Assembly (NCBI GenBank): GCA_964572845.1
Contig: CAZNFX010000004.1
Location: 1 to 64,000, forward strand
From: Bin55 sp964572845
GTDB lineage: Bacteria > Pseudomonadota > Gammaproteobacteria > Pseudomonadales > Azotimanducaceae
Reading direction: 5' to 3'
DNA: 64,000 nucleotides
Below are positions 53,380 through 63,336 of this stretch, one piece after another. The notes below the pieces were generated by a model. That model worked only from the letters and a program-made list of their open reading frames with translations. It did no database searches and was not told the DNA's origin. The position numbers were made by a program, and so were the translations under genes. Position 1 is the stretch's first letter; every line of letters starts with the position of its first letter.

Positions 53380-56316
53380 TCAGGCTATCTGCCTTCGCAC
53401 CAATTGACGGAATTCCCCGTCAATCTCCATTAATACGTCGAACGAACCTATTTCGACAACTTTGCCAGCTTTCATCACATAGATGCGGTCAGCCTGTTGC
53501 AAGGTAGAAAGTCTGTGTGCAATCACAATCCTAGTCGACGTCAGTAGTGCCAGGTTCTGCATGATTTCTGCTTGGCTGGCGTTATCCAGCCAATTGGTTG
53601 CTTCGTCAAACAACATGATGCGCGGGTTGCCAAGCAGTGACCGAGCAATTGTCACGCGCTGACTCTCCCCGCCCGACAGCACCGTTCCACTGGTGCCCAC
53701 CATCGTCATCAATCCCATAGGCATGGCCTTTATTTCTTGCTCGATGCATGCTGATCGGGCGGTCTGCCACACTTGATCGGTAGTTATCTCTTGGTGGTGG
53801 GCGACTATGTTGTCCCAAATGTCCAGTGGATGAAGCCGGACCGACTGCGGAACCGTGCCGATTCGTCGCCTCACCTGCTTCAAGTTTAGGTGTCTCAAAT
53901 CGCGACCATCGTAGTAGACAGCCCCGGCGGTTGGTCGATCAAGGCCCAGAGCAAGTCGAAACAATGTAGTTTTTCCTGAACCCGATTCTCCCGCGATCGC
54001 GATGAACTCGCCAGGACGGGCGTGAATCGTAACGTCATTGAGAATGAGCGGACCGTCCTCTTCATAGCGAAAGGAAATGCGATCGAACAGAATCTCGCCT
54101 CGCAAGCTATCAACCCGTTCACCATCGGTCTTGGTCTCGGGAATTGCAGCCAATAGAGGACGCATTTGGTCGATTGCAGGTCGCATGGCAGCCAAGACGC
54201 CAAGCGATTCGCCAAACCGCGCTAAAGAATATTGGAATACCAGAAACACCATGTAGACGACTAAGAAGTCACCGACGGGTAGCGATCGGTCGCTTACCAC
54301 TACCACGGCGAGCAACAGCACGGCCGCCGCCAAAAATGGAAGTGCAGAGCCAAATGCCCGCGCATGTCCTTCGAATCTGCCCAGTTCAAGTTCTGCTTTC
54401 TTCTGTTCCCTGTACTCCTGCACCCACATTGCAAACGCGGATCCCTCCGCACTTTCGACCCGCAATTTGGCAATCCCTCCAATGATTTCGAAAAGTAGGC
54501 CAGCCACTCGACGGCCTGCTGCAGTCATCTTCGCATGGGGAGATACCTGCCTCATCCCGAGGTAGAAGGTCGTTGCCGAAGCTATCAAGCTGAAACCCAA
54601 GGCAACCATTCCTAGAGCCGCATCGTAGAGGAAGACAATTCCAAATATGGGTATAAGGAATAGGCACGACAGCACACTGTTTGCAGCAACCCCCTGCAGT
54701 CCATCTCTTAGATTTTGGAAAGTCATGCCGGACATCGCCAGATCTCCGCTGCGATGTCCATGCAAAGCGCGAGGAGGCAGACGCACGAGTCGATCCCAGA
54801 AAGCGGCCTCCAGTCGAGTTGCCGAGCGTGCTTCCAATCGCATCATCGCAGATCCGTGCAATAACTGAACTAGAGCACCCAGAAGACCAAAGCCAGCAAT
54901 TGCAACGGCCACAACGTAGAGCGTGTCGGTTGTTCCTCCCGCAACAGCATGATTTGCGACCAGTCCTAGCGCAAAGGCCGGAACAAGCTTCAATAGACCA
55001 CCGACCAATCCCGTTAGCACCAGACGAGCAAAGTCGCCACCTGAGCCCTGGAGGGCGATTTTCAGCAGGTCTCGAGGATTCGCGATGCCCGTCGGCAATG
55101 GCCTGTAGAACATCCAGGCCTCGTTTCGAAGCGTTGAAGCACGGTCCCGGTTAACTCTAGTGGTCTTGCGTGTGACGGGATCAGTTTCCCGGTAGCTTCC
55201 AATTTTAGATGGCAATAGGACTACAGGTTGTCCGTCTTCCACGCGAAACGCCAAGAGCGGAGTACTGTCGCTACGCCACCATTCGCTCTGGGCGTCCAGG
55301 CGGACACGCCGGGCACGCACGCCGGAGGAGTCGAGAATGTCGACGAGGCTCACAGAACTGTCGGTGGACGAAGATGGTGGTGGGAATGCAAATTCAATTC
55401 CCTCTCGCTTGCCGATAATCCTCAATGCGTCTGCCAGTGCAGTATCTTCAATCTGTTCCTCAGGATCCAGAGGCAGATCGTAGATATTGAAAAGTCGCGA
55501 CCGAGCGATCTCTGCAGCAACTCGACGACTCATGGTACGTTCCCGCTCCAGATTGGCGTCATCGACAACAGCCAGTTGTCGATTGACCCGCTCCATGCGA
55601 AACGCGACCTTGTGGAAGAATGCCAGAGATTGCAGTAGCAATCCTTCCTCTGCCAATCTTGAAGATGATTTGCTGGTAAGAGTTACGTCGTCGAATACCG
55701 AAAGCCAGCTGGTCCGTGTGAGAGGCATCGCCCACGAGTTAGCGTCCGATGCCAGCTCAGCTTGGTCCACAATGTCCATGTAGAGGCTCGTGCCTTGTGG
55801 CAGTCCCATCACCCAAGCAACTCCACTTCGTACACTCAGTGTGCAAGGTTCAAGTGAGCGACTCCCACCAGCTTCAGCGAAGGCTGTTGGGCGTGGAAAA
55901 CGTGTGACGAATCTCGACAACGTATCTGTAACCGCAACAAGCCACGGATCAAATTGCTCTGCTAGTTCCTTTGAGTGAATCTGATTCAAAGAGCTAGCAG
56001 GCAAGCGTTTCAGGATGGTTCCGGGCAGCCCCTTGGCAACCAATCCAAGTGTGCTGTCGGTGTCTGCGTCGCTGATGTCGGGTTCGACGCCGGGTAGCAG
56101 CCGACCGGTATCGAGGCGCAGCAGGTGCTGAGGTGCAGCCTGATCTCTTCCGGCCTTGGACTCGTGCAGAAAGAGGTCCACGGTACCCTTCTCCACGAAC
56201 CAAACGCTAGTGTTGTCGTCAAGTGCCAACGGAGAGTTGCCCTCACAGGAAACGGCTACGCCAGATTGCCTGACGAGCTCTGAGAGGGTTATGTACTCGG
56301 CGTGATCCTGAGCCAT
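53380..56316 (-). CDS. NHLP-type ABC exporter, permease/ATPase (TIGR03797-like)
   Basis: A 978-residue half-transporter of the NHLM_micro_ABC2 type. The long N-terminal region (about 1-400) includes a cyclic-nucleotide-binding-like fold (NTSVWFVEKGTVDLFLHE). Membrane helices follow, then an ATPase with AIAGESGSGKTTLFRLALGL (Walker A), LSGGESQRVTIARSL (signature) and RIMLFDEATNWLD (Walker B). It should form the export pair with the C39-bearing transporter. The start overlaps that gene's TAA by one base (TAATG). Confidence 0.85.
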   Translation of the reverse strand: MAQDHAEYITLSELVRQSGVAVSCEGNSPLALDDNTSVWFVEKGTVDLFLHESKAGRDQAAPQHLLRLDTGRLLPGVEPDISDADTDSTLGLVAKGLPGTILKRLPASSLNQIHSKELAEQFDPWLVAVTDTLSRFVTRFPRPTAFAEAGGSRSLEPCTLSVRSGVAWVMGLPQGTSLYMDIVDQAELASDANSWAMPLTRTSWLSVFDDVTLTSKSSSRLAEEGLLLQSLAFFHKVAFRMERVNRQLAVVDDANLERERTMSRRVAAEIARSRLFNIYDLPLDPEEQIEDTALADALRIIGKREGIEFAFPPPSSSTDSSVSLVDILDSSGVRARRVRLDAQSEWWRSDSTPLLAFRVEDGQPVVLLPSKIGSYRETDPVTRKTTRVNRDRASTLRNEAWMFYRPLPTGIANPRDLLKIALQGSGGDFARLVLTGLVGGLLKLVPAFALGLVANHAVAGGTTDTLYVVAVAIAGFGLLGALVQLLHGSAMMRLEARSATRLEAAFWDRLVRLPPRALHGHRSGDLAMSGMTFQNLRDGLQGVAANSVLSCLFLIPIFGIVFLYDAALGMVALGFSLIASATTFYLGMRQVSPHAKMTAAGRRVAGLLFEIIGGIAKLRVESAEGSAFAMWVQEYREQKKAELELGRFEGHARAFGSALPFLAAAVLLLAVVVVSDRSLPVGDFLVVYMVFLVFQYSLARFGESLGVLAAMRPAIDQMRPLLAAIPETKTDGERVDSLRGEILFDRISFRYEEDGPLILNDVTIHARPGEFIAIAGESGSGKTTLFRLALGLDRPTAGAVYYDGRDLRHLNLKQVRRRIGTVPQSVRLHPLDIWDNIVAHHQEITTDQVWQTARSACIEQEIKAMPMGLMTMVGTSGTVLSGGESQRVTIARSLLGNPRIMLFDEATNWLDNASQAEIMQNLALLTSTRIVIAHRLSTLQQADRIYVMKAGKVVEIGSFDVLMEIDGEFRQLVRRQIA

Positions 56317-58526
56317 TAGCCTGACTTGACGAGCTTGTAGTAGGTTCCTTCAAGGTCGGCGACCAATTCGTCGTGCGTTCCTCGCTGCACCGCCTCCCCC
56401 TCCTCCAGCACGATGATTTCGTCGCAATCGCGCACCGTGCTCAGCCTATGGGCCACGATTAGGCAGGTGACACCTCTTCGGCGCAAGCTGTCGTCGACAT
56501 CTTCCTCCGTAGCGGCATCTAGAGAACTCGTAGCCTCATCGAGTATGAGTATCGTCGGATTGCCTACCAAGGCACGTGCGATTTCGATCCGTTGTCGCTG
56601 CCCTCCGCTGAAATTAGCTCCTCCCTCTTCGACTTCAGTCGCATAACCTTGGGTTCTGAGCAGGATTTCGTCGTGGATGCACGCATCTCTCGTTGCGGAA
56701 ACGATGACTTTGTCGGGTACTGCAGAATTCCATAGTGTGATGTTGTCGCGCAAGCTTGCAGCGAACAGAACAGCTTCCTGGTTCACCATGGAGATCGATC
56801 GACGCAACACTTCTTCCGGTATCTCGTTTCGCGGATTTCCGTCAAACAATATTTCGCCTGACCACGGTTGACTAATTCCGGAAACCAGCCGCGTCAAAGT
56901 CGATTTCCCTGAACCACTGGGTCCTACTATGGCAACCCTTTGCCCTGGATTGATAGTTAGATTGAAGTTCTTGATAAGTGGAGGGCGGCTCGTGTTGTAG
57001 CCAAAGGTTACGTCCCGAAGTTCGATACGACCAGCAAGTTGAAGTCGTCCCTTAAATGTAGCAATGGACTCAGAATGTGCGAGTCGGCGTTCAAATACAG
57101 GATCTATCGCAGCGCTAGTGACATCACTCAATCGCTGAAGATCCGTCTCAAGCGCATGGCGTTTGTCAGCAAACCCCAAGAAGCGTCCAATGGGTTCGAG
57201 AAACATCTCGGCCAAGATGTAGAAACCAACCAATGCTCCCAAGGTCATATCTCCCGCCAATACCATCGCTCCTCCGAACACAAGGATGGCCATGGTTCGT
57301 AGTGTTGCAATAAGGTCAGGAAACGCACTGTTAATGGTGCTCAGTTCGGCGTAGCGTTGGCGAGCATAAAGTTCTCGGGATTGCTGTCCGCTCCACCTTG
57401 CAAAGAACCTGTCGTCCGCACCGGTCATGCGCAAGTTGTCAGCATGGCTCAACATCTGCATGCCTACCCCAACCAACAATCCTTGCTCACGCCTCATCGC
57501 CTGACTGCGTATGCGTCGCAGCGAGTTGAGAAAGTGTGCGAGCAAAATGTGAGTCAAACCAAGCAAGAGAACGATCAACGTTAGGATCGGGTCGTAAACA
57601 AACATTGCAACGACAAAGACTGCACTCAATGCCATGTCGACCACAAGCACCAAAAGCTCCGCTGTTAGGTTCTTGGCTACGCGATCAATCGAACCTACTC
57701 GATCTGTCAAGTCTCCAACTAGTCGGTGTTCAAAGAACTCAACGGGCAATCGGAGCAACTTCGTCAAGCTCCGCTCTGAGCCCGATACCGCTATGCGGAC
57801 CCCTAGCCGTTGCAGAAACCTGTGTTTCAGCAAGGAAAGCATGTAGACCAGCAGCCCGCCCCCAATTAGCGATGCTACGACCCCCAACCATGATCCATGC
57901 TGGGATAGAACCTCGTCTACGAACAATCCGAGCGATATGGGAATCGCTAGGGCCATTAGAGTCAGCATGAATCCACAAGCGACCACACCAGTAAGCACAT
58001 TCCATGTTCCAGCCAGTAGTGTCTTCAACTGTTTGAACAGACTGGGCCACTCTCCGCCCTGCTTGAAATCATCCTGAGGTGTAAATCTCAGAGCAATTCC
58101 GCTATAGTTTTTGATGAACTCCTCAGTCGTAAGCGTGCGTCGGCCAGTTGCTGGGTCGTTCAAGTAGTAGTGTTGATTGCTGATTCCCTCAAGCACCACA
58201 AAGTGACTGAATTGCCAAAACAGTATTAGCGGCAAAGGCAATTTTTCGAGCGTCTCGGCACGCAAGCTAAGACCTTTGCACTCCATCCCATAATGTCGCG
58301 CCGCACGCGCGATGCTGGCGGCGCTGCTGCCGTCTCGACTCACTTCGCACTTCTCGCGCAGTTCGTTAAGCGGTACCCAACGACCAAAGTATCCCAGCAC
58401 ACTGCCTAGGCACGCTGCGCCGCATTCCGACGCATGCATCTGCAACTGAATTGGCGTAGTAACCCTGCGTGCGCGAGATCTCGAACCGGAGGAGTTGCGT
58501 GAACGTTTAGACGCACGCCCGTTCAT
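56316..58526 (-). CDS. C39 peptidase/ABC exporter of NHLP type (TIGR03796-like)
   Basis: A 736-residue protein. The N-terminal C39 domain has the catalytic cysteine in MHASECGAACLGSVLGYFG, histidine in WQFSHFVVLEG and aspartate in YYLNDPATGRR. Six membrane helices and an ATPase follow (AIVGPSGSGKSTLTRLV, FSGGQRQRIEIARALVG, ILILDEATSSLD). It should cleave NHLP leaders after the small-residue doublet (AG or GA) while exporting. The ATG at 58526 is one base after the stop of the HlyD-like gene; the frame to 58547 is not needed. Confidence 0.9.
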   Translation of the reverse strand: MNGRASKRSRNSSGSRSRARRVTTPIQLQMHASECGAACLGSVLGYFGRWVPLNELREKCEVSRDGSSAASIARAARHYGMECKGLSLRAETLEKLPLPLILFWQFSHFVVLEGISNQHYYLNDPATGRRTLTTEEFIKNYSGIALRFTPQDDFKQGGEWPSLFKQLKTLLAGTWNVLTGVVACGFMLTLMALAIPISLGLFVDEVLSQHGSWLGVVASLIGGGLLVYMLSLLKHRFLQRLGVRIAVSGSERSLTKLLRLPVEFFEHRLVGDLTDRVGSIDRVAKNLTAELLVLVVDMALSAVFVVAMFVYDPILTLIVLLLGLTHILLAHFLNSLRRIRSQAMRREQGLLVGVGMQMLSHADNLRMTGADDRFFARWSGQQSRELYARQRYAELSTINSAFPDLIATLRTMAILVFGGAMVLAGDMTLGALVGFYILAEMFLEPIGRFLGFADKRHALETDLQRLSDVTSAAIDPVFERRLAHSESIATFKGRLQLAGRIELRDVTFGYNTSRPPLIKNFNLTINPGQRVAIVGPSGSGKSTLTRLVSGISQPWSGEILFDGNPRNEIPEEVLRRSISMVNQEAVLFAASLRDNITLWNSAVPDKVIVSATRDACIHDEILLRTQGYATEVEEGGANFSGGQRQRIEIARALVGNPTILILDEATSSLDAATEEDVDDSLRRRGVTCLIVAHRLSTVRDCDEIIVLEEGEAVQRGTHDELVADLEGTYYKLVKSG

Positions 58527-58527
58527 G

Positions 58528-59082
58528 CTACAGCAGTCCTGCCCCAATTAGAGCAAGCGGGGATTGCCTACCAACCTCTACAACAATCATGCACTGCTCA
58601 CCAACTAGGGACGAGTACATGATCTCGTCTTGTGCATCAGCTACAACATCCAGGCGTTGAAGAAAACGTCCTGCGGAGTCCCCGGCTGCAGGCTCCGGCG
58701 ACAACCCGACATCGATTTTTGCGTCGATCTGACCGCGTATAACACCAAGTCCATTGCTTGAACCACTCAATTGGACTAAAGCCGCCATGCCAGTCTTGAC
58801 TTCCGCTGTACCGCCACCCTCGCTCCAAACCAGTACTTGGACTACATCGCTCCGCTCGAGTTGTTCTTCAATGGACCCAACGACTACCCCTTCGACCGTA
58901 ATCCGTTGAGCCACGCTCCCGAACACTAGCCACCCTGCGAACCCGATTAAGACCACGAACACGAGAGCAGCAAGCACTCGGTCTCTGGGTGTGGAGATGA
59001 TTAGCAGTCGATCAAGCTGCTCACGTTCCTCTTTCGCTTCAGCGACCGTGTCATGAAAAGATTCAAACGGGTTGTTAAACAC
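58528..59082 (-). CDS. Short HlyD-like secretion adaptor (TIGR03794-like)
   Basis: A 184-residue protein. It has the family-style start (EREQLDRLLIISTPRDRVLA), one membrane helix (about residues 37-58) and GSVAQRITVEGVVVGS, the opening of the NHLM HlyD family. The long coiled-coil hairpin of normal adaptors (about 400 residues) is missing; the remainder is beta-rich (AAVVQLSGS-like strands), so it may be a minimal adaptor that cannot reach the outer membrane. It is the first gene of the RiPP operon. Confidence 0.65.
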   Translation of the reverse strand: MFNNPFESFHDTVAEAKEEREQLDRLLIISTPRDRVLAALVFVVLIGFAGWLVFGSVAQRITVEGVVVGSIEEQLERSDVVQVLVWSEGGGTAEVKTGMAALVQLSGSSNGLGVIRGQIDAKIDVGLSPEPAAGDSAGRFLQRLDVVADAQDEIMYSSLVGEQCMIVVEVGRQSPLALIGAGLL

Positions 59083-59219
59083 TGTAACGCTTTGCTGTCC
59101 TGTAAATGCCAGCCGACGACCAGGCAGGTCGAATTGCAGCTAGCAGGTTTTTCTGAGATTGTTTGGTATTTCGATTGTAAGACGATTCGCTCACGTCTGA
59201 CATTCGTTGAAATCTTAAC

Positions 59220-61586
59220 TTATGAGGTTTCGGGCGATTGCAAGGGTCGATTTTTTTGGTTACGGTCTAGCCAAGTCAAGAGCGCTGGCAGGAGTGACAG
59301 GTCTGCAACCAGTGCAAATCCAATAATTACTGCAGTCAAGACTCCAACCTGCGCAGTTGGGATGAATGGAGAAAAAACGAAAATCATGAAGCCAACAACT
59401 AGGACCACAGTTGTCGTGACCAATGCCCGTCCAGCCTTATCGAACGCGTAACGCACAGCAGATTCCGCATCTTGGCCGTATTCGCGACGCGCTCGCAGGT
59501 ACTTCGCCAAGAAATGCACGGTATCGTCCACAACGATGCCGATGGTCATGGCCACTACGACTGAGAGCGAGAGTCCCACTTGACCGACAGTCAATCCCCA
59601 AATGCCAAACCCCACTACCGCTGGTATGAGATTGGGAAAAATACTGATCAGACCCACTCGTAGCGAGCGCAACGCGACGAGCAACAACACTGAAATGGCA
59701 ACTAAGACTACAACCGTGCCAATCAACATGGCCCGAATATTGCGTTGCCCAATATAGGCGAACAGCGTAGCAGGTCCGGTGCCGTTGACTCCAGTAACGC
59801 TTGGTGCGTTTTCTCGTATCCAAGCCTCGGCGCGAGCATTCAACTCAAGTATCTCCGCTGAACGCAACGTTTCAGCTGACACTGACACTCGAGTTGCCGT
59901 TCTGGATCTATCGATTTGATTGTTTAGGTCCAAGCCCACAGGCAATGAGAGTTCGTAAAGCAACAAGTATTGAGCCGCCAGTTCTTGGTTCTCTGGAATT
60001 CGATACTCATCTTGGTCGTCCCCATGCATGCTCTTGTTTAGTTGCCGAAATGTGTCCGTGATGACTGCCACATGCCGAACGGAATCCTGACTTCTATACC
60101 AATCCGCAAAGTCGGCAACCTCCTGAAGAAAATTGGGGTGAATTGCGCCACCGGCACTTGAGGCCTGCAGGGAGTACTCAATCAAGGTGTTGCCACTCAA
60201 GTGCTCGTCCATGAAATCGGTGTCCTGCCGAAACTCAATCCCTTCGTCAAAGAAATGGACGAGTACGTCGTTGAGTTCGTTGCGTGGAATGGATATGGCC
60301 ATTCCGACCAAGAAAACTATCCAAACCCAAAACAGCGGCGCCTTGTAGCGTAGTACCCAGTCCGCCAGTCGTTCCATGGACATGCCGCGTACCCATCGTC
60401 TTTCCTTTCCTGCACGGATTGGAAGCAGCGAAAGTAACGCGGGCAAGAAAGTGACGGACAGAATGAAGGATGTACCGATTCCAAATGCGACGAACATTCC
60501 AAGGTGCCGATAGGGAGGCACCTCGGAGAAGTTCATACTCAGGAACCCTAAGGTGGTGGTGAGACTTGCCAAGAATACTGGATGGAGATTGAGTCGTATT
60601 GCCTCGACGATCGCATCGTGTTTGGAGTCCCCCGCACGCATGCGTTGTTGGATAGCTACCAAAATATGCACGCAATTCGCGACGACGATCATCAACACAA
60701 TAGTTGGCGCGGGAGAAATCGGAGGTGTGAAAGGCAATCCGACCCATCCGCCCAATCCGATCGACGCGAAAATTGAACAGACGATCACAATTCCAGTGGC
60801 CGCAACTCCGGACATGCCCCGTGTAAGCAATGCGAGGATCACTCCCATCAGGAACAAGCTCAAAGGCAAAAACACCATTTGGCTACTTATTGAAGCTTCA
60901 ACGAAGGTCTGATTGACCAAGACTGTGCCCACAACGCGAATGTCCACATTCGGGAAGCGCTCTTCGGCCTGTTGCGCTACTCCTCGAGCAAATTCCGCAA
61001 CGTCTGCAATAGCTTGCAGTTGACCTTCGATAGGCAATTCGACCGTTACGTTTACTACGCTAACTTCGCCGTCTAGCGCAAGGATGCTTCCAGCAATTCG
61101 TGGATCTGAGAGCGCAATTTCTCGTATTCGAGCCCGAGTTTGGGCCTGTGAAATTTCCGCCGGATCAATGAGGTCCCTTACATAGAGATCGTCCCCATCT
61201 GCGGTCGTGTACTGAAAGTTAGCGAGAGAATCTACACGGCGTGTGAAGGGTATTTGCCATGCCTCGTCAGTTAGCCAAACAGCAACCGATAGTGCCTGTT
61301 CGGAAATCGCATCGCCATCGTCCGGTACGACTAGAAACGCGACGTTCTCGCTCTTACCGAATGTATTTTCCAGATCCTCCAGAGCTAACAGTTGAGGATT
61401 GTCCTCATCGAAAAAAATGCGATAGTTGGCGGAAAATCCCAACTGGAAAATGCCACTGGCAGCAAGAGCAACCAAGACGAGTGCCCCCATGATTACCCAC
61501 CACCGCACAGCTAGCACTTTTTCCGCAAATCGGGCGGCGAATTGCTGATGAACTTGTCCAGGCGCGTTCATGAAGCTCAAGTCCAA
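59220..61586 (-). CDS. MMPL/RND-superfamily transporter
   Basis: A 788-residue inner-membrane protein with about 12 membrane helices in two repeats, each with a periplasmic loop. Near the start it has FSANYRIFFDEDNPQLLALE, typical of MMPL proteins, and conserved AMTIGIVVDDTVHFLAKYLR (GxxxD proton-relay region). It is probably proton-driven export or shuttling of a lipid-like molecule. It precedes the HlyD gene by 137 bases on the same strand, so it may be in the RiPP transcript. It pairs naturally with the LolA-like and barrel genes at 41.8-44.0 kb. Confidence 0.85.
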   Translation of the reverse strand: MDLSFMNAPGQVHQQFAARFAEKVLAVRWWVIMGALVLVALAASGIFQLGFSANYRIFFDEDNPQLLALEDLENTFGKSENVAFLVVPDDGDAISEQALSVAVWLTDEAWQIPFTRRVDSLANFQYTTADGDDLYVRDLIDPAEISQAQTRARIREIALSDPRIAGSILALDGEVSVVNVTVELPIEGQLQAIADVAEFARGVAQQAEERFPNVDIRVVGTVLVNQTFVEASISSQMVFLPLSLFLMGVILALLTRGMSGVAATGIVIVCSIFASIGLGGWVGLPFTPPISPAPTIVLMIVVANCVHILVAIQQRMRAGDSKHDAIVEAIRLNLHPVFLASLTTTLGFLSMNFSEVPPYRHLGMFVAFGIGTSFILSVTFLPALLSLLPIRAGKERRWVRGMSMERLADWVLRYKAPLFWVWIVFLVGMAISIPRNELNDVLVHFFDEGIEFRQDTDFMDEHLSGNTLIEYSLQASSAGGAIHPNFLQEVADFADWYRSQDSVRHVAVITDTFRQLNKSMHGDDQDEYRIPENQELAAQYLLLYELSLPVGLDLNNQIDRSRTATRVSVSAETLRSAEILELNARAEAWIRENAPSVTGVNGTGPATLFAYIGQRNIRAMLIGTVVVLVAISVLLLVALRSLRVGLISIFPNLIPAVVGFGIWGLTVGQVGLSLSVVVAMTIGIVVDDTVHFLAKYLRARREYGQDAESAVRYAFDKAGRALVTTTVVLVVGFMIFVFSPFIPTAQVGVLTAVIIGFALVADLSLLPALLTWLDRNQKNRPLQSPETS

Positions 61587-61843
61587 GACATGGTTCTAAT
61601 CCAAGCAGCCAACTTGCGATAGATCACAGAACAGACCAGCTTTGAGTTAGTGTTCGAACGCTATTCACGTCGCGCTCCCGATAAAGCCCGAGCTAATGAA
61701 AGTCAAAATACGGGATTTCACCCGGTCCGCAAGGCTGCTTCACGATTGGAGAACAGTGCTAACTGGCAACCCTCGAGTCCCCTCGTACCTGTCAGTTTAC
61801 TGAAATCAGGATGAGTCCCAATAAGCTATAGCAACTCTTGAAG

Positions 61844-62434
61844 TCACCGGCCTTGTTGCCGGACCCGAGCAAGCTCAGCGTCGTCAAGTATCCATCTCTC
61901 CGTTAGTAGCCAAATGGACCTGAGCGATATGTCAAGATCCTGGGAGAGTTCCAGATATCTTTGAGGAGTAGACAATCGTCCTTTTGCATCCTTGCCATCC
62001 ATCGTCTCCCACACTTCCCAAAGACGGTCGGTTTCGTCGTCTGTAGGTTCGTGCGGTCTCCCAGCGTTCGTGAGACCAGTACCCGCTTTTCTGCGCCGTG
62101 TGTATTCTCGCGTGCTCAACCCGTAGAAGTTTCTTACCAGCTCGAACGGAGCATCATTGTCGATAAGTTCTTGCAACGAATCGTCAGTTTCTCTCTGTGC
62201 CCGCATATAACGAACCATGGACCAGAAAACATCGCGATTGAACTGTATGGAGACACAGTGAGAACGCAGGGACCCAGCGTGATAGAGGTCGCGGATTCCG
62301 ATGCGTTTCATCTCGTCGATCTCGCGATCGCCCATCTGCATTTGTCTTAGGGCGGCATAGTCGCCTTCAGCGACGCAACGGATGGCGTAAAGCAATACCG
62401 CAGAAGTAAGCTCGGCTTCCTTGGTCTTCATCAT
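61844..62434 (-). CDS. DUF2857-like conjugative-element protein
   Basis: A 196-residue protein with TSAVLLYAIRCVAEGDYAAL near the start and SIQFNRDVFWSMVRYMRAQR and NFYGLSTREYTRRRKAG further on. This fits the DUF2857 family found in PFGI-1/SXT-type elements. Function is unknown; the tail may bind nucleic acid. In relatives it tends to lie in a different module of the element, so its place here between traD genes and cargo is noted. Assignment is by eye. Confidence 0.55.
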   Translation of the reverse strand: MMKTKEAELTSAVLLYAIRCVAEGDYAALRQMQMGDREIDEMKRIGIRDLYHAGSLRSHCVSIQFNRDVFWSMVRYMRAQRETDDSLQELIDNDAPFELVRNFYGLSTREYTRRRKAGTGLTNAGRPHEPTDDETDRLWEVWETMDGKDAKGRLSTPQRYLELSQDLDISLRSIWLLTERWILDDAELARVRQQGR

Positions 62435-62577
62435 AAATGCACCAATAGGTAATACACAGGTTAGGCAATTTCATGATGTAGCTCGGCTATTTCTCCTAGA
62501 GTAGTGATTTTATGTACAGTATTATAAGTTATTGCATTCAAGCAATCGCTGCAGGACAGTTGTCAGCCCTTACTCAA

Positions 62578-63300
62578 CTAGAGATATTTCTTGAACCGAT
62601 AGCCTGCGATGGATAGCAGCATGGTGTAGATTGCAGAAAACGTTGCGATAATCCAACCTATGTGCAGTACCCAAGGCCATACGACCAATACCATCGAGAA
62701 TGCAAGAACCAGGGGGCCAATTAGCCTTCTCGCCGCGTTGTAAACCCAGGAACTCTCTCGTCCACCCGACCAGCGACGTACTTCTCGTCGGACCAATCCA
62801 TCGACAAGTCCAACCGACGCGAGAATGGATGCGACGGCAATCCCAACGCTTAAGGCTGTCAGTCGGAAAGTCGTCGCACGTACGAATTCGACCGTTATTG
62901 CCGCATAGTAGTCAAGGGCCATCGCCACCTTCGCCACTGATTTAGCTAGTGGGCTCCGACTCGTAGACTGTCCAGACGCTCTCGCAGGCGATCGCAATTT
63001 TCTCGAATCGAGGGAATCCGCCATGGAATTAAGCCAACTGAGATAGACATTGTGCAATTGATCGAAAGTACGCATTGGTTGCAGACCTACCTGTTCTTCG
63101 AGCAGTCTGTGTTCAATTGCCGTTCTTTCCGTCAATCTGGTGCCATCGTGCGCCTCCCATGTGCGCCCCATGCCGAAGAGTTCGATTACCACTCCCAATA
63201 CGACGGACAAAACCAGAGTTCCAATGGTCTTGAGAACCATGGCAATCATCGAAGTTATGGGGTTTTGTGATTCAGATTTGCGACTGGACGCCTTTGGCAT
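62578..63300 (-). CDS. Conjugative-element membrane protein TIGR03747 (PFL_4697)
   Basis: A 240-residue protein with a basic start, a membrane helix (about residues 20-42), a soluble middle (LLEEQVGLQPMRTFDQLHNV) and three further helices. It is the usual partner directly after traD in this family of elements and is thought to act with the coupling protein. A soluble stretch, VRREVRRWSGGRESSWVYNA, precedes the last two helices. It lies 36 bases downstream of the traD stop. Confidence 0.8.
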   Translation of the reverse strand: MPKASSRKSESQNPITSMIAMVLKTIGTLVLSVVLGVVIELFGMGRTWEAHDGTRLTERTAIEHRLLEEQVGLQPMRTFDQLHNVYLSWLNSMADSLDSRKLRSPARASGQSTSRSPLAKSVAKVAMALDYYAAITVEFVRATTFRLTALSVGIAVASILASVGLVDGLVRREVRRWSGGRESSWVYNAARRLIGPLVLAFSMVLVVWPWVLHIGWIIATFSAIYTMLLSIAGYRFKKYL

Positions 63301-63336
63301 TCGCGCTTCTACTGCAAGGTTTGATAGGGGAAAACG

